A DNA stretch of 33,417 bases from NCBI GenBank assembly GCA_028277585.1, contig JANQFY010000021.1, positions 1 to 33,417 on the forward strand, given 5' to 3'. The position numbers were made by a program, and so were the translations under genes. Below are positions 8,066-15,792 of this stretch, piece after piece. Source of the DNA: Sedimentisphaerales bacterium. GTDB taxonomy: Bacteria; Planctomycetota; Phycisphaerae; Sedimentisphaerales; Anaerobacaceae. The notes beneath the pieces were generated by a model, which saw only the letters and a program-made list of their open reading frames with translations, searched no databases and was not told where the DNA came from. How positions within the stretch are numbered: position 1 is the stretch's first letter; every line of letters starts with the position of its first letter.

Positions 8066-8311
8066 CTATCTGCGTCCGACTTTCTCAAACGGATCACTCA
8101 TGATCTTGAACACTTCGCCCCCACATTCGAGGCACTTCCAGGGTCGCGGCCTGCGGGCGTCGCGAATCCAGAAGATCGCCCAGAGCCCCGTCAACAGGGT
8201 CAGAGCCGCATGCGGCACATGGTTGATGCCCTGCCGCCCGACCGGCACCTGTTTGAGGCATTTGCCGCAGTAGCCACTGGCCTCTTCGAATCGACTGAAC
8301 CACCGTCGCAT
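8066..8311 (-). CDS. Small zinc-ribbon membrane protein, hypothetical
   Basis: About 81 aa from ATG 8311 (MRRWFSRFEEASG). Two CxxC pairs, YCGKCLKQ and WKCLECGG, flank a hydrophobic stretch ALTLLTGLWAIFWI that could be one membrane helix. This is a split zinc ribbon around a membrane segment, seen in many short bacterial proteins of unknown function. The frame stays open up to 8389, but the extra codons cross the 8324-8343 palindrome and look non-coding. No strong ribosome binding site is visible, so the start is uncertain. It lies between the end of the giant arabinosidase gene and the DUF6485 gene, all on the - strand. Confidence 0.6.
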   Translation of the reverse strand: MRRWFSRFEEASGYCGKCLKQVPVGRQGINHVPHAALTLLTGLWAIFWIRDARRPRPWKCLECGGEVFKIMSDPFEKVGRR

Positions 8312-8323
8312 GGCATAGGCTCT

Positions 8324-8343
8324 ATAGGTCCTATAGGACCTAT
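8324..8343. repeat. 20-bp perfect palindrome
   Basis: ATAGGTCCTATAGGACCTAT reads the same on both strands and is itself built from repeated GGTCCTAT/ATAGGACC units. It sits just after the stop of the giant glycosidase gene and just before the zinc-ribbon gene. It could be a weak terminator stem, a protein binding site or a copy of a dispersed repeat. Confidence 0.7.
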
Positions 8344-8351
8344 TATGAGCA

Positions 8352-11300
8352 TCAATCCCTGATTCTGAGTTTGTAGATTCGCACGCCATAGCCCGGCGCG
8401 GTCAGCGTATCGGATGCATCCGAGACCCGGTCCTCCTCGATGACCACCTTCGGCTTGGCGTCGGGATCATTGTAGACCATGGGGTCGGGGTGAGCAATGG
8501 TCCAGCAGCGACCGGCCCCGGTCAGCGCCACCCCGTCCAGGTCCAGATCGACCTTGTAGGTCGCCGGGTTGGGATTGACAATCCCGATCGTCAGGGCCTT
8601 GCCGTCCTTCGTCCAGGCGGCCGCGACATCCAATCCGTGCATCTGGCCCGAAACCGCCACCGGCGTCTGCCCGAAGTGCTCGCGATAGAGCTTGAGCACC
8701 AACCCTGTGGTCTCGAAAGCCGCCGCGGTTTTGGACGTCTTGATGGCGCCGATGACGTTCACTGTCTGGGCGTAGTTCGCCATGAAGTACAGATCGCTGT
8801 AGCGCATCATCTCGTGCAACCCCGCTGCAATGCCCAACCCGTCCTTCATGAAGTACCGCGTTCCGAGTTCGCCAAAGACGTGCGGGCCGTACCAGTAGTT
8901 CCATTCGTCCAGGGCGATGCGAATGTCCTTGCCACGAAGCGACTCCATCTTCTCACGATATTCCCGGTGCGCCTCGGCAATCCCGCGCACGGCTCCCGGA
9001 ACCTGTTCGACATGCTCGGTGATGTCGTCCCTGCCCTGGCGGTAGAAGTGCTCGCTGATCAGGTCCATCGTCTCGGTGCAGTGGGTCAGCATGCCCTCGG
9101 TCCACTTGCCGACCGCTCCGACGCCGATCAGTTTGATGTCAGGATCGACCGCCTGCATGGCCTTGGCGAAGAGATTGTGCTTGATGACATAGTGGTTCAG
9201 CGCCATGTGCCCGAGCTGCCAGGCGCCGTACATCTCATTGCCAATGCACCACCACTTGACATCATAGGGCTCGGCATGGCCATTCTCGGCGCGCCATTTG
9301 CCCATCAGAGTCTCAGCCGAACCGTTCGCGTACTCGACTTCCTGGGCGGCCGAATAGTCGTCTCCGAACCCCGCGTTGACCGCGATCATCGGCTCGGTGC
9401 CGATCTCGCGACAGAACACCATGAACTCGTCGAGCCCGAAGTCGTTGTGCTCGACGCCGCGCCAGGCGGGATTCTTCCGCGGCGGACGTTTGTCGCGCGG
9501 GCCGACGCCGTCGCGCCAGTTGTAGCCACTGACGAAGTTGCCGCCGGGCCAGCGGTAGACCGGTGCGTTCAGTTCCTTGAGCAGTTTCAGCGTATCGGCC
9601 CGCATCCCGTGCACGTTGTCGCTTGGCATCAGGGAAACCGTGCCGACGTAGGCCTGCCCGCGACCGACGCGAATCTCCAACATCGCCTCATCGGTCGATG
9701 CACCGGCGGTGAAACCGAGCGGACACTCGATGTATCGCCCCGTATTGACCGTGAAGAAGTTGGACTGACGTTGCTTTCGGCCCTTGCCCCAGACGAGCGT
9801 GACTTCGACGTTCACCCCTTCACGAGTCTTGGGCTTGACCCAGATGTAGCCCGTGTAGCGCTTCGCCTTCAGGACTCCGAGATCGCCCTGCCGCATGCCC
9901 CCGGCGGCGCGGATGATCGGCGTCTGGTCGCCGACAAAGGAATCCTCTGTCTCCATAACCACGCTGCTCGTCGAGCCGATCGTCTTCCAGGGCGACGGCT
10001 CGCTCCCGACGGCGTAGTAGAATTTGCGATCCGCCAGCATCTCAGCCCAGATGCCTCCGTCGATGCAGCGGCCCAGGTGTTCGATGAACTGCCCGTAGAT
10101 GTATTTGGAAATCGGTTCGCCCTTCTGGGCCGCGTCGATTGCCACCGCCGGCCGGATGCTCTCGGCCAGACGGAAGACGTGATTGTCCCGCGGGCGCACC
10201 AGAGCCGGATTGCTCGCGTCGTCCCACGCGACTTTCATGCGAGACAGATACCAACTGGCGCCCTTGTCGTTGTTGCCCTGGAAAAACAAATGCAATTGAC
10301 CGTCCGTATCCCGGAAGACGCCCGGATGGCCCGACTCGCTGGAATTCCACTCACCCGGGCGACCGTTGGGAAGCAGTGGATACTGAGAGAGGCGCTTCCA
10401 AGAGACGCCATCGGTGCTCACGGCGCAGCCCACCTGCTGGGGAGCGTTGTTGTACGCGCCGGCGTAGAACATGTAGAGCTTGCCGCCGTGCTTGAACAAC
10501 GTGGGCGCTTCGATACACTTGCCCTCCCAGGGCAGTTCGGGTTCGAGGATCGACGTATCGCACAGTTGCGTCCATTTGTCGCGACCATAGTCGGAATCGG
10601 CCGGCGCGCCGGCGACGACCAGCTTCTGGATCTTCATTTCAGGATCGCGGGTCGCGCAGTAGAGCAGCATTTGCCCCTTGTACTCGATGGTCTCGGCGTC
10701 GATCGCGCGACCAGAGTTCCAATCTCCCGTCGGTCGGAAGATGGGATTCGTCGGGTTACGTTTGAAGTGAATTCCATCGTCAGAGACGGCGTGGCAGATC
10801 GCGTCGCGCGGGCCGTTGCCGTAACTCTGATAGAACAGGTGGACCTTGCCGTCCCGGACCATAGCGCCCGGCGCGGCCAATCCCTTGCGCTCGTAGTCCG
10901 CGCCGGGCAGGACCTCGCCAACCTTCTTCCAGTTCGTCAGATCCTGGCTGGCCGCGATGCCAACGGCAAAGCCGTCCTTTCCACGACTGATGGAGTAGTA
11001 CATCAGGTAGCGACCTTTGAATCGCGCCACGTCGGGGTCCTTGGCGAACGACCGCTGATACGAGTCATCGGTGTAGTACATCCGGGGTCGACCCGATGCA
11101 TCACCTGAGTCGCCCAATCGCTCGAGCTGAACGTCGTCGTACCAGGCCTTGCCGGTCGACTGGCCCCAACCGCCGAAGAGGCAGTTGATCTGAATGGCCG
11201 TCTGTGTGCTCGTCTCGAATTCGCCGCTGATCTGCGTCCAGTCTTTTGTCCCGGTAACCGCCGGAGTCCGAACAGCCTGCATATTGTGGATGTTCAGCAG

Positions 11301-13529
11301 CGCCCCTTTGCCCGAACCGGCCTTGAGGTCCTCGGTCTTGATCCACGCACTGAGCCGATAGCGCGAATAAGGTTTGACGCGCACCGAGGCGAGCCAACCG
11401 GCGTCAGCCCCACCTTCGGAAGCAATCGTGACGCAGCGCTGCCCCGTGCGTCCCTGGCGAGCCACGCGGAACTGCGCCTGCCCTCCATAGGTGCGGCGTT
11501 CCCAGCCGGTCGGATTCGAGCCGGAGCCCCGCTCGAAGGAGGGGTTGCGCAGCATGCCTTCGGCGATCGTCGGCTCGGCGGTCTGCTCATCGCGGGCCAG
11601 CCAGACAGCCATTTCGCCCTGGCCCCGATGGGCCCAAGCGTAGTACGGGATCGCAACGAGATTCCTCTGCTTCTTCTGCACGGTCTTGCCGTCGCTCGCA
11701 TAGCGCAGCGCCATCGCCTTGCCACGCAGGACGGTGACGCCCCCCAGCAGGTTCGCACGAGACTCGGCGCTCAGCGGTGTCTTGTCGTCAAGCACAAGGT
11801 TGAAGACCTGACCATCATTGTCGGGCCATTCGGCGCAGTAGACCAGCGGCCCGCGCTCCAGTGCGACCCGGCCCCGATCGGCTTCGACACGCTCGTTCGC
11901 TACGACTCGCCGGATCGGCATGGGCAGGTTCAGCTCGATGACATCGCCCGACTTCCAGTCGCGCTCCAGATGGGCGAACCCCCTCGCCAGGTTCAGCTTG
12001 GCTTCGGCCCCGTTGACCTTCAGCGTCACTGCTTCAGTGCTCTTGTCCAAATAGTGATACAGATCGCTGGGAACCGGCTCGTTCCGCGCCCAACCCGGGA
12101 TGCGGAGGCATACCGTGAACCGACCTGCCGTCTGCGGATCGACCTTCAAACGAATCTTGCCGTCCCACGGATACTCGGTTTCCTGGGTCACGTTGACGGT
12201 TCTCTCGTCCATCTCGATGGTCGCCGTGCCCTGGGCAAACAGATTCACGTACAGCCGGTCCTTCGTCTGGGCGTAGACATAGCCCGGCACCGATGCGATG
12301 AACCGCGCGATATTGCCCGGACAACAGGCACAACCAAACCAGGGGCTGCGCTTGTGCTGTCCATGGGAGGCGAGCGGATTGGGGTAGAAGAACAGATTGC
12401 CCTCCAACGAGACGCCCGAGATCAACCCGTTGTACAGGCCGCGCTCAAGCACGTCGATGTACTTGGCGTCGTCGTGGAAGAGGAACATCCGATGATTCCA
12501 GTAGACGTTCCCGATGGCCGCACAGGTCTCGCAGTAGGCGGTCTCGTTGGGCAGTTCGTACGCCTTGCCGAAAGCTTCGCCATGCCCCGTCGCTCCGATC
12601 CCGCCGGTCAGGTAGAGCTTCTTCGAGACGACATCCTCCCAGATTCGGTCGATCGCTTCGAGATACCGTTTGTCGCCGGTCATCGCCGCGACATCCGCCA
12701 TGCCGCTGTACATGTAGGACGCCCGCACGGCGTGGCCCACCGCCTCGCTCTGCTCGTAAGGCTTCTCGTGGGACTGGTTATACGGATTGCCGCCGGGCCC
12801 GCGCGTATCCAGGAGGAACTTCGCCAGCTTCAGATAGCGTTCGTTTCCGGTGATGCGATAGAGCTTGACCAGCCCCATCTCGATGACCTGATGTCCCGGC
12901 GGATCTTCGTTCTTGCCCGGGGCGAAGACGGTATCGAGAAAATCGGCGTTCTTGATCACGACGTCGAGCAGGTTCCGCTTGCCCGTCGCCTGATAGTGCG
13001 CTGCCGCCGCCTCGTAGAGATGACCCATGTTGTACAGCTCGTGACTGTCCGCCAGCTTCTCCCAGCGCTTGTCCCCATACCAGCCCTTGAGCCGCTCGCA
13101 CTTGTTGGTCCGACAAGTGAACAGATAGCCGTCCTCTTCCTGGGCGCCGGCGATCATGGCGATCAGGTCGTCCAGGTACTTGTCCAGCTTCGAGTCCGGC
13201 TGCACGTTCAGGACGTACGAAGCCCCCTCCAGGATCTTGTACGGATCGGTGTCGTCGAAGGGGAAACCACCTCGGTGCTCGCCCTCGCCCTTGCCGGCGG
13301 CCAGCAGGAAATTGTTCATCCGCCCGTTCTCTTCGCACTTGCCAAAGGCGTACGGAATCGTGACCGTTCGATTCGTCTCGATGCGCGGCGCCCAGAACTG
13401 ATCGGTCACCTTCACGCCCGTAAAGGGGACGGGCCGGATGGGATAGTCCCGTTCCGCAGCATCCGTCAGACTCAGGCCGGTCAGGGGCATCCCCACACAC
13501 ATAATCCAGACAGTTGCTCGAGCGGTCAT
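8352..13529 (-). CDS. Trimodular secreted arabinan-degrading enzyme: GH127 - CBM - GH43-like - GH51
   Basis: A single uninterrupted 1725-aa frame. ATG 13529 has AAAGGAGAT just upstream and opens a signal peptide. Residues about 34-640 are GH127 (beta-L-arabinofuranosidase): acid/base candidate E318 in HGEAF, zinc ligands E334 and C336 in CETC, C402-C403 in GCACCPGN with C402 as nucleophile by comparison with HypBA1. Residues about 654-806 are a galactose-binding-like CBM (MLRNPSFERGSG to WYDDVQLERLG). Residues about 814-1120 are a GH43-like beta-propeller with D831 in KDPDV and E1007 in CIEAPTLF. Residues about 1129-1725 are GH51 alpha-L-arabinofuranosidase with acid/base E1432 in WCIGNEMYG and nucleophile E1542 in LDEWNYW. 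All key residues are intact. The substrate is inferred to be arabinan or another arabinose-rich polymer. Confidence 0.9.
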   Translation of the reverse strand: MTARATVWIMCVGMPLTGLSLTDAAERDYPIRPVPFTGVKVTDQFWAPRIETNRTVTIPYAFGKCEENGRMNNFLLAAGKGEGEHRGGFPFDDTDPYKILEGASYVLNVQPDSKLDKYLDDLIAMIAGAQEEDGYLFTCRTNKCERLKGWYGDKRWEKLADSHELYNMGHLYEAAAAHYQATGKRNLLDVVIKNADFLDTVFAPGKNEDPPGHQVIEMGLVKLYRITGNERYLKLAKFLLDTRGPGGNPYNQSHEKPYEQSEAVGHAVRASYMYSGMADVAAMTGDKRYLEAIDRIWEDVVSKKLYLTGGIGATGHGEAFGKAYELPNETAYCETCAAIGNVYWNHRMFLFHDDAKYIDVLERGLYNGLISGVSLEGNLFFYPNPLASHGQHKRSPWFGCACCPGNIARFIASVPGYVYAQTKDRLYVNLFAQGTATIEMDERTVNVTQETEYPWDGKIRLKVDPQTAGRFTVCLRIPGWARNEPVPSDLYHYLDKSTEAVTLKVNGAEAKLNLARGFAHLERDWKSGDVIELNLPMPIRRVVANERVEADRGRVALERGPLVYCAEWPDNDGQVFNLVLDDKTPLSAESRANLLGGVTVLRGKAMALRYASDGKTVQKKQRNLVAIPYYAWAHRGQGEMAVWLARDEQTAEPTIAEGMLRNPSFERGSGSNPTGWERRTYGGQAQFRVARQGRTGQRCVTIASEGGADAGWLASVRVKPYSRYRLSAWIKTEDLKAGSGKGALLNIHNMQAVRTPAVTGTKDWTQISGEFETSTQTAIQINCLFGGWGQSTGKAWYDDVQLERLGDSGDASGRPRMYYTDDSYQRSFAKDPDVARFKGRYLMYYSISRGKDGFAVGIAASQDLTNWKKVGEVLPGADYERKGLAAPGAMVRDGKVHLFYQSYGNGPRDAICHAVSDDGIHFKRNPTNPIFRPTGDWNSGRAIDAETIEYKGQMLLYCATRDPEMKIQKLVVAGAPADSDYGRDKWTQLCDTSILEPELPWEGKCIEAPTLFKHGGKLYMFYAGAYNNAPQQVGCAVSTDGVSWKRLSQYPLLPNGRPGEWNSSESGHPGVFRDTDGQLHLFFQGNNDKGASWYLSRMKVAWDDASNPALVRPRDNHVFRLAESIRPAVAIDAAQKGEPISKYIYGQFIEHLGRCIDGGIWAEMLADRKFYYAVGSEPSPWKTIGSTSSVVMETEDSFVGDQTPIIRAAGGMRQGDLGVLKAKRYTGYIWVKPKTREGVNVEVTLVWGKGRKQRQSNFFTVNTGRYIECPLGFTAGASTDEAMLEIRVGRGQAYVGTVSLMPSDNVHGMRADTLKLLKELNAPVYRWPGGNFVSGYNWRDGVGPRDKRPPRKNPAWRGVEHNDFGLDEFMVFCREIGTEPMIAVNAGFGDDYSAAQEVEYANGSAETLMGKWRAENGHAEPYDVKWWCIGNEMYGAWQLGHMALNHYVIKHNLFAKAMQAVDPDIKLIGVGAVGKWTEGMLTHCTETMDLISEHFYRQGRDDITEHVEQVPGAVRGIAEAHREYREKMESLRGKDIRIALDEWNYWYGPHVFGELGTRYFMKDGLGIAAGLHEMMRYSDLYFMANYAQTVNVIGAIKTSKTAAAFETTGLVLKLYREHFGQTPVAVSGQMHGLDVAAAWTKDGKALTIGIVNPNPATYKVDLDLDGVALTGAGRCWTIAHPDPMVYNDPDAKPKVVIEEDRVSDASDTLTAPGYGVRIYKLRIRD

Positions 13530-13589
13530 CACATCTCCTTTCAACGATATGATTTATGGCGACAGTGCTCTCTTGTAGGATAGCGTTCC

Positions 13590-13617
13590 ATTGTAGGCCA
13601 TCCAGAGCCGAATGCAA
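13590..13617 (-). promoter_or_regulatory. Candidate promoter for the giant glycosidase
   Basis: On the - strand, TTGCAT (13617-13612) and TACAAT (13595-13590) are separated by 16 bp, about 60 bases upstream of the ATG at 13529. Confidence 0.4.
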
Positions 13618-13740
13618 TTGCCATGCATCCGCTTGCGGGCAGATTCTTCGGTCCTCAGAGGTGGACCCGCCTGGCGATTCGCCGAATCGCGACAACCGCT
13701 CAACTTTGCGTCGATGGAGTCACCAAATCCCGCTGATTGC
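13618..13740. other. Divergent intergenic region with no gene seen
   Basis: Core of the 392-base gap between the giant glycosidase and the lipoprotein gene. Outside the two candidate promoters I see no convincing coding frame, repeat or RNA; the short frames here lack ribosome binding sites and family resemblance. Confidence 0.5.
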
Positions 13741-13769
13741 TTGACTTGGGGTCGGGGCGGCGCGATAAT
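13741..13769 (+). promoter_or_regulatory. Sigma70-like promoter for the cysteine-rich lipoprotein gene
   Basis: TTGACT at 13741-13746, a 17-bp spacer and GATAAT at 13764-13769. The start codon lies about 150 bases downstream, leaving a long leader in which I see no clear structure. Confidence 0.55.
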
Positions 13770-13921
13770 CCATCGGAGCAGGCCGAACCGGAGGCGGGAC
13801 GCCGCGGCCCGCCGAGCGTGTGACTGAGGAGCTGAGACCAGAACACAGATTTGCCCGACGCGTACTATTGGGATGGGAACTCGTGTCCATCTGAGAATGT
13901 GACCATAGAAGGAGAAGCCCA

Positions 13922-14254
13922 ATGCAAGCGAGAAGAAGATCTGTTGCGTCACTTCTGACCCTCACAGTCATTCTGGCGGCCCTGGCGTTTTCCGGTTGTC
14001 ACTCCGGACACCAGAAAGCAACCGGGACAGAGAAAGGCTGTCCGGTCTGTGAGACCGAGGTGCGCGTCATGCCGTTGACGGGGCTGACCTATACCGTCTG
14101 TATCTGTCCTGAATGCAAGAAGGTCTCGTCCCTGGATGCCGCGACGCGGGAAGCGGTGGAACAGTACGTCGGCGGCAATCTGGGCGACACCGTTCATGTC
14201 TGCGATAAGTGCGAAGCGATTATCGAGCGCTGCGCTGTGTGCCGGGAGATGTAG
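13922..14254 (+). CDS. Small cysteine-rich lipoprotein, putative metal-binding
   Basis: A 110-aa protein with AAGGAGAA about six bases upstream of ATG 13922. The N-terminus is a lipoprotein signal (LTVILAALAFSGC), so lipidation is expected on the Cys at about 26. The mature part carries four CxxC pairs: CPVC, CPEC, CDKC and CAVC. These would form two treble-clef or zinc-ribbon knuckles, a motif usual in cytosolic proteins but less so in exported ones. I do not recognise a named family. It is followed after 27 bases by the remnant of a beta-lactamase-like gene that also begins with a lipoprotein signal. Confidence 0.7.
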   Translation: MQARRRSVASLLTLTVILAALAFSGCHSGHQKATGTEKGCPVCETEVRVMPLTGLTYTVCICPECKKVSSLDAATREAVEQYVGGNLGDTVHVCDKCEAIIERCAVCREM

Positions 14255-14281
14255 AATCACTTTCATTGAGATGAGGTTGGA

Positions 14282-14538
14282 ATGACGTATCGGGCATCGA
14301 TGCGGCGCATCCTGGGATGCGTCGTGCTGTGGGCCGGACTGAGTCTGACAGGTTGTCAGTCCGGCCCGGTTCGCAATCTGGGTGGGGAGATCAGCATCTC
14401 GGAGGACATTCGCCTGTGCCGCATCGACAAGGGCGTCTGGGTCCACACGACGTATTTCGACCTCCCGGATTTCGGGTGGTGGACCGCTCTGAAGCGATGT
14501 TGATCGACCATACCCTGAGCCTTTGCGAATCAACATGA
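14282..14538 (+). pseudogene. Truncated, frameshifted subclass B1-like metallo-beta-lactamase remnant
   Basis: The frame from ATG 14282 encodes a lipoprotein signal ending LSLTGC, then ISISEDIRLC and VWVHTTYFDLPDFG, which matches the N-terminal strands of B1 metallo-beta-lactamases (BcII has ISISQLNKNVWVHTEL). The frame then breaks at about 14472 and stops at 14503. The adjacent frame continues VVDRSEAMLIDHTLS, the next strand of the same fold, and stops at 14538. The segment usually reading PSNGLV is missing at the junction, and all the zinc-binding region (HxHxD and beyond) is absent. I read this as a deletion plus frameshift followed by loss of the 3' three quarters. A short intact lipoprotein of 73 aa is the alternative. 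Confidence 0.65.
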
Positions 14539-14545
14539 TAGGACA

Positions 14546-14956
14546 ATGATGAATCCCAACAACATCGAGTACAAGACGACCATCGAAGATAAGCATTGGC
14601 GAGACGAGGAGTTCCAGTGGGCCCGCGTGCTCTCGACGGGCCATCCCGCTAGAGGCATGGTGCTGATCTACCTGCAGAAGGCCTGTACGGCGTTTCATGA
14701 GTTCGAACCGGCCCTGAAAGCGGGCGTCCTGGACGAGAGCCGGCTGGACTTCTTCCGCCGGCGACTCGCCAAACGACTCGAGCACCTCCTGACCACCATG
14801 CGTAATAACGACCTCGACAAGCTGGAGGGGGCTTCCGAACTGACAGCGATCCGCGATTCCGTCGAGTCGGCGACCACCGTCCAGGCTTTGGGCGAACTGG
14901 CCGAAGAGCTTCATATGACAGGTCATACCCTCCTGGACGCCCTGGAGCGAGAGTAG
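14546..14956 (+). CDS. Hypothetical helical protein
   Basis: A 136-aa protein, not recognised. It is rich in charged residues and appears wholly alpha-helical, with no signal peptide or membrane segment. Notable stretches are EFQWARVLSTGHPARGMVL, RLAKRLEHLLTTMRNN and LGELAEELHMTGHTLLDAL. ATG 14546 or the adjacent ATG 14549 could be the start; no strong ribosome binding site is present. It begins eight bases after the beta-lactamase remnant stops. The composition looks like a real protein, but no function can be assigned. Confidence 0.6.
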   Translation: MMNPNNIEYKTTIEDKHWRDEEFQWARVLSTGHPARGMVLIYLQKACTAFHEFEPALKAGVLDESRLDFFRRRLAKRLEHLLTTMRNNDLDKLEGASELTAIRDSVESATTVQALGELAEELHMTGHTLLDALERE

Positions 14957-14961
14957 ACCCA

Positions 14962-14979
14962 CCCAGCGCTCCCGCTGGG
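14962..14979 (+). other. Hairpin after the helical protein gene
   Basis: Inverted repeat CCCAGCG (14962-14968) / CGCTGGG (14973-14979) with a 4-nt loop, three bases after the stop. No T-tract follows, so termination is only possible. Confidence 0.4.
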
Positions 14980-15010
14980 CGCCCCGCGAGACAATCGAGC
15001 GCATCGATCC

Positions 15011-15038
15011 TTGACCTGCCCGGCGATATGGTGATAAT
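15011..15038 (+). promoter_or_regulatory. Sigma70-like promoter for the HAD phosphatase gene
   Basis: TTGACC at 15011-15016 and GATAAT at 15033-15038 with a 16-bp spacer, 48 bases before the ATG at 15087. Confidence 0.5.
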
Positions 15039-15086
15039 GGCGGACTTTTCACCAACGACGACTCGAATGCAGGACAAGCACGACAG

Positions 15087-15785
15087 ATGAGCAAGACGGA
15101 GCAGAGGATCTCAACCCTATTCTTCGATCTGGACGGCACGCTGACCGACCCCAGAGAGGGGATCACGCGGTGCTACCAGTACAGCCTGGAGCAGTTGGGC
15201 TACCCGTACCCGACACAGGCCGAACTCGTCCAGTACATTGGCCCCCCCTTGCGGTGCGGCCTGCCCAAGCTACTCGGATCAGAGGACGAAGAACTGATCG
15301 ACGCGGGCGTCCGGCATTACCGCGATCGCTTCAGCCAGGTGGGCCTCTTCGAGAATGAAGTCTACGATGGAATACCTGAGCTGTTGGCGAGCCTGTCCAA
15401 TGCGGGGTTCGGGCTCTATGTCGTAACCGCCAAGCCCGCGGTCTTTGCCAAGCGCATCCTCAGCCACTTCAACCTGGAGAAGTACTTCGTCGAAATCTAT
15501 GGCCCGGAACTGAACGGCCGGTTCGACGACAAGACGGAACTGATCGAGCACATCCTCCGCGAGCAAGGTTTCCAACCCGCCGAAACGGTCATGATAGGCG
15601 ACCGAGCCAGTGATATCGCCGCCGGCAAGGCCAACGGAACCCGGACCCTGGCCGTGACCTACGGATTCGGCGACATGGAGGAACTCACCGGCGCAGAGCC
15701 CGATTACATTTGCCCCAGCCCCGCCGCGATTGGAGAACTCGCTGCGGAATGGCCCGGAATTCAGACAGAATCCGCCGGACCATGA
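15087..15785 (+). CDS. HAD-family hydrolase, phosphoglycolate phosphatase-like
   Basis: A 232-aa cytosolic phosphatase of HAD subfamily I. All four motifs are present: motif I FFDLDGTLTD with nucleophile D14 and D16, motif II VVTAKP with T114, motif III K149 in DDKTELI, and motif IV GDRASD with D172 and D176. The cap helices lie between residues 20 and 95. Length and motif spacing fit the Gph/PpaX group, which removes phosphate from phosphoglycolate or small phosphorylated metabolites; the true substrate is not determinable. The gene ends seven bases from the end of the convergent GPP34 gene. Confidence 0.85.
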   Translation: MSKTEQRISTLFFDLDGTLTDPREGITRCYQYSLEQLGYPYPTQAELVQYIGPPLRCGLPKLLGSEDEELIDAGVRHYRDRFSQVGLFENEVYDGIPELLASLSNAGFGLYVVTAKPAVFAKRILSHFNLEKYFVEIYGPELNGRFDDKTELIEHILREQGFQPAETVMIGDRASDIAAGKANGTRTLAVTYGFGDMEELTGAEPDYICPSPAAIGELAAEWPGIQTESAGP

Positions 15786-15792
15786 GAGGCGC

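Noticed and set aside
8490-11108. 872-codon open frame on the + strand
   Set aside because: It is antisense to the trimodular glycosidase, whose catalytic motifs are clear. Its translation is rich in Arg, Asp, Val and His with no family resemblance, typical of the mirror of a GC-rich gene.
11286-13583. 765-codon open frame on the + strand
   Set aside because: Same reason: it mirrors the GH127 and CBM part and has no ribosome binding site or recognisable domain.
13554-13952. 132-codon - strand frame in the intergenic gap
   Set aside because: No ribosome binding site, no family resemblance, and it overlaps two good promoter candidates and the start of the lipoprotein gene.
14282-14503. Intact small lipoprotein instead of a pseudogene
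   Set aside because: The next frame continues the same metallo-beta-lactamase strand order right at the break, which is better explained by a frameshift; kept as a stated alternative.
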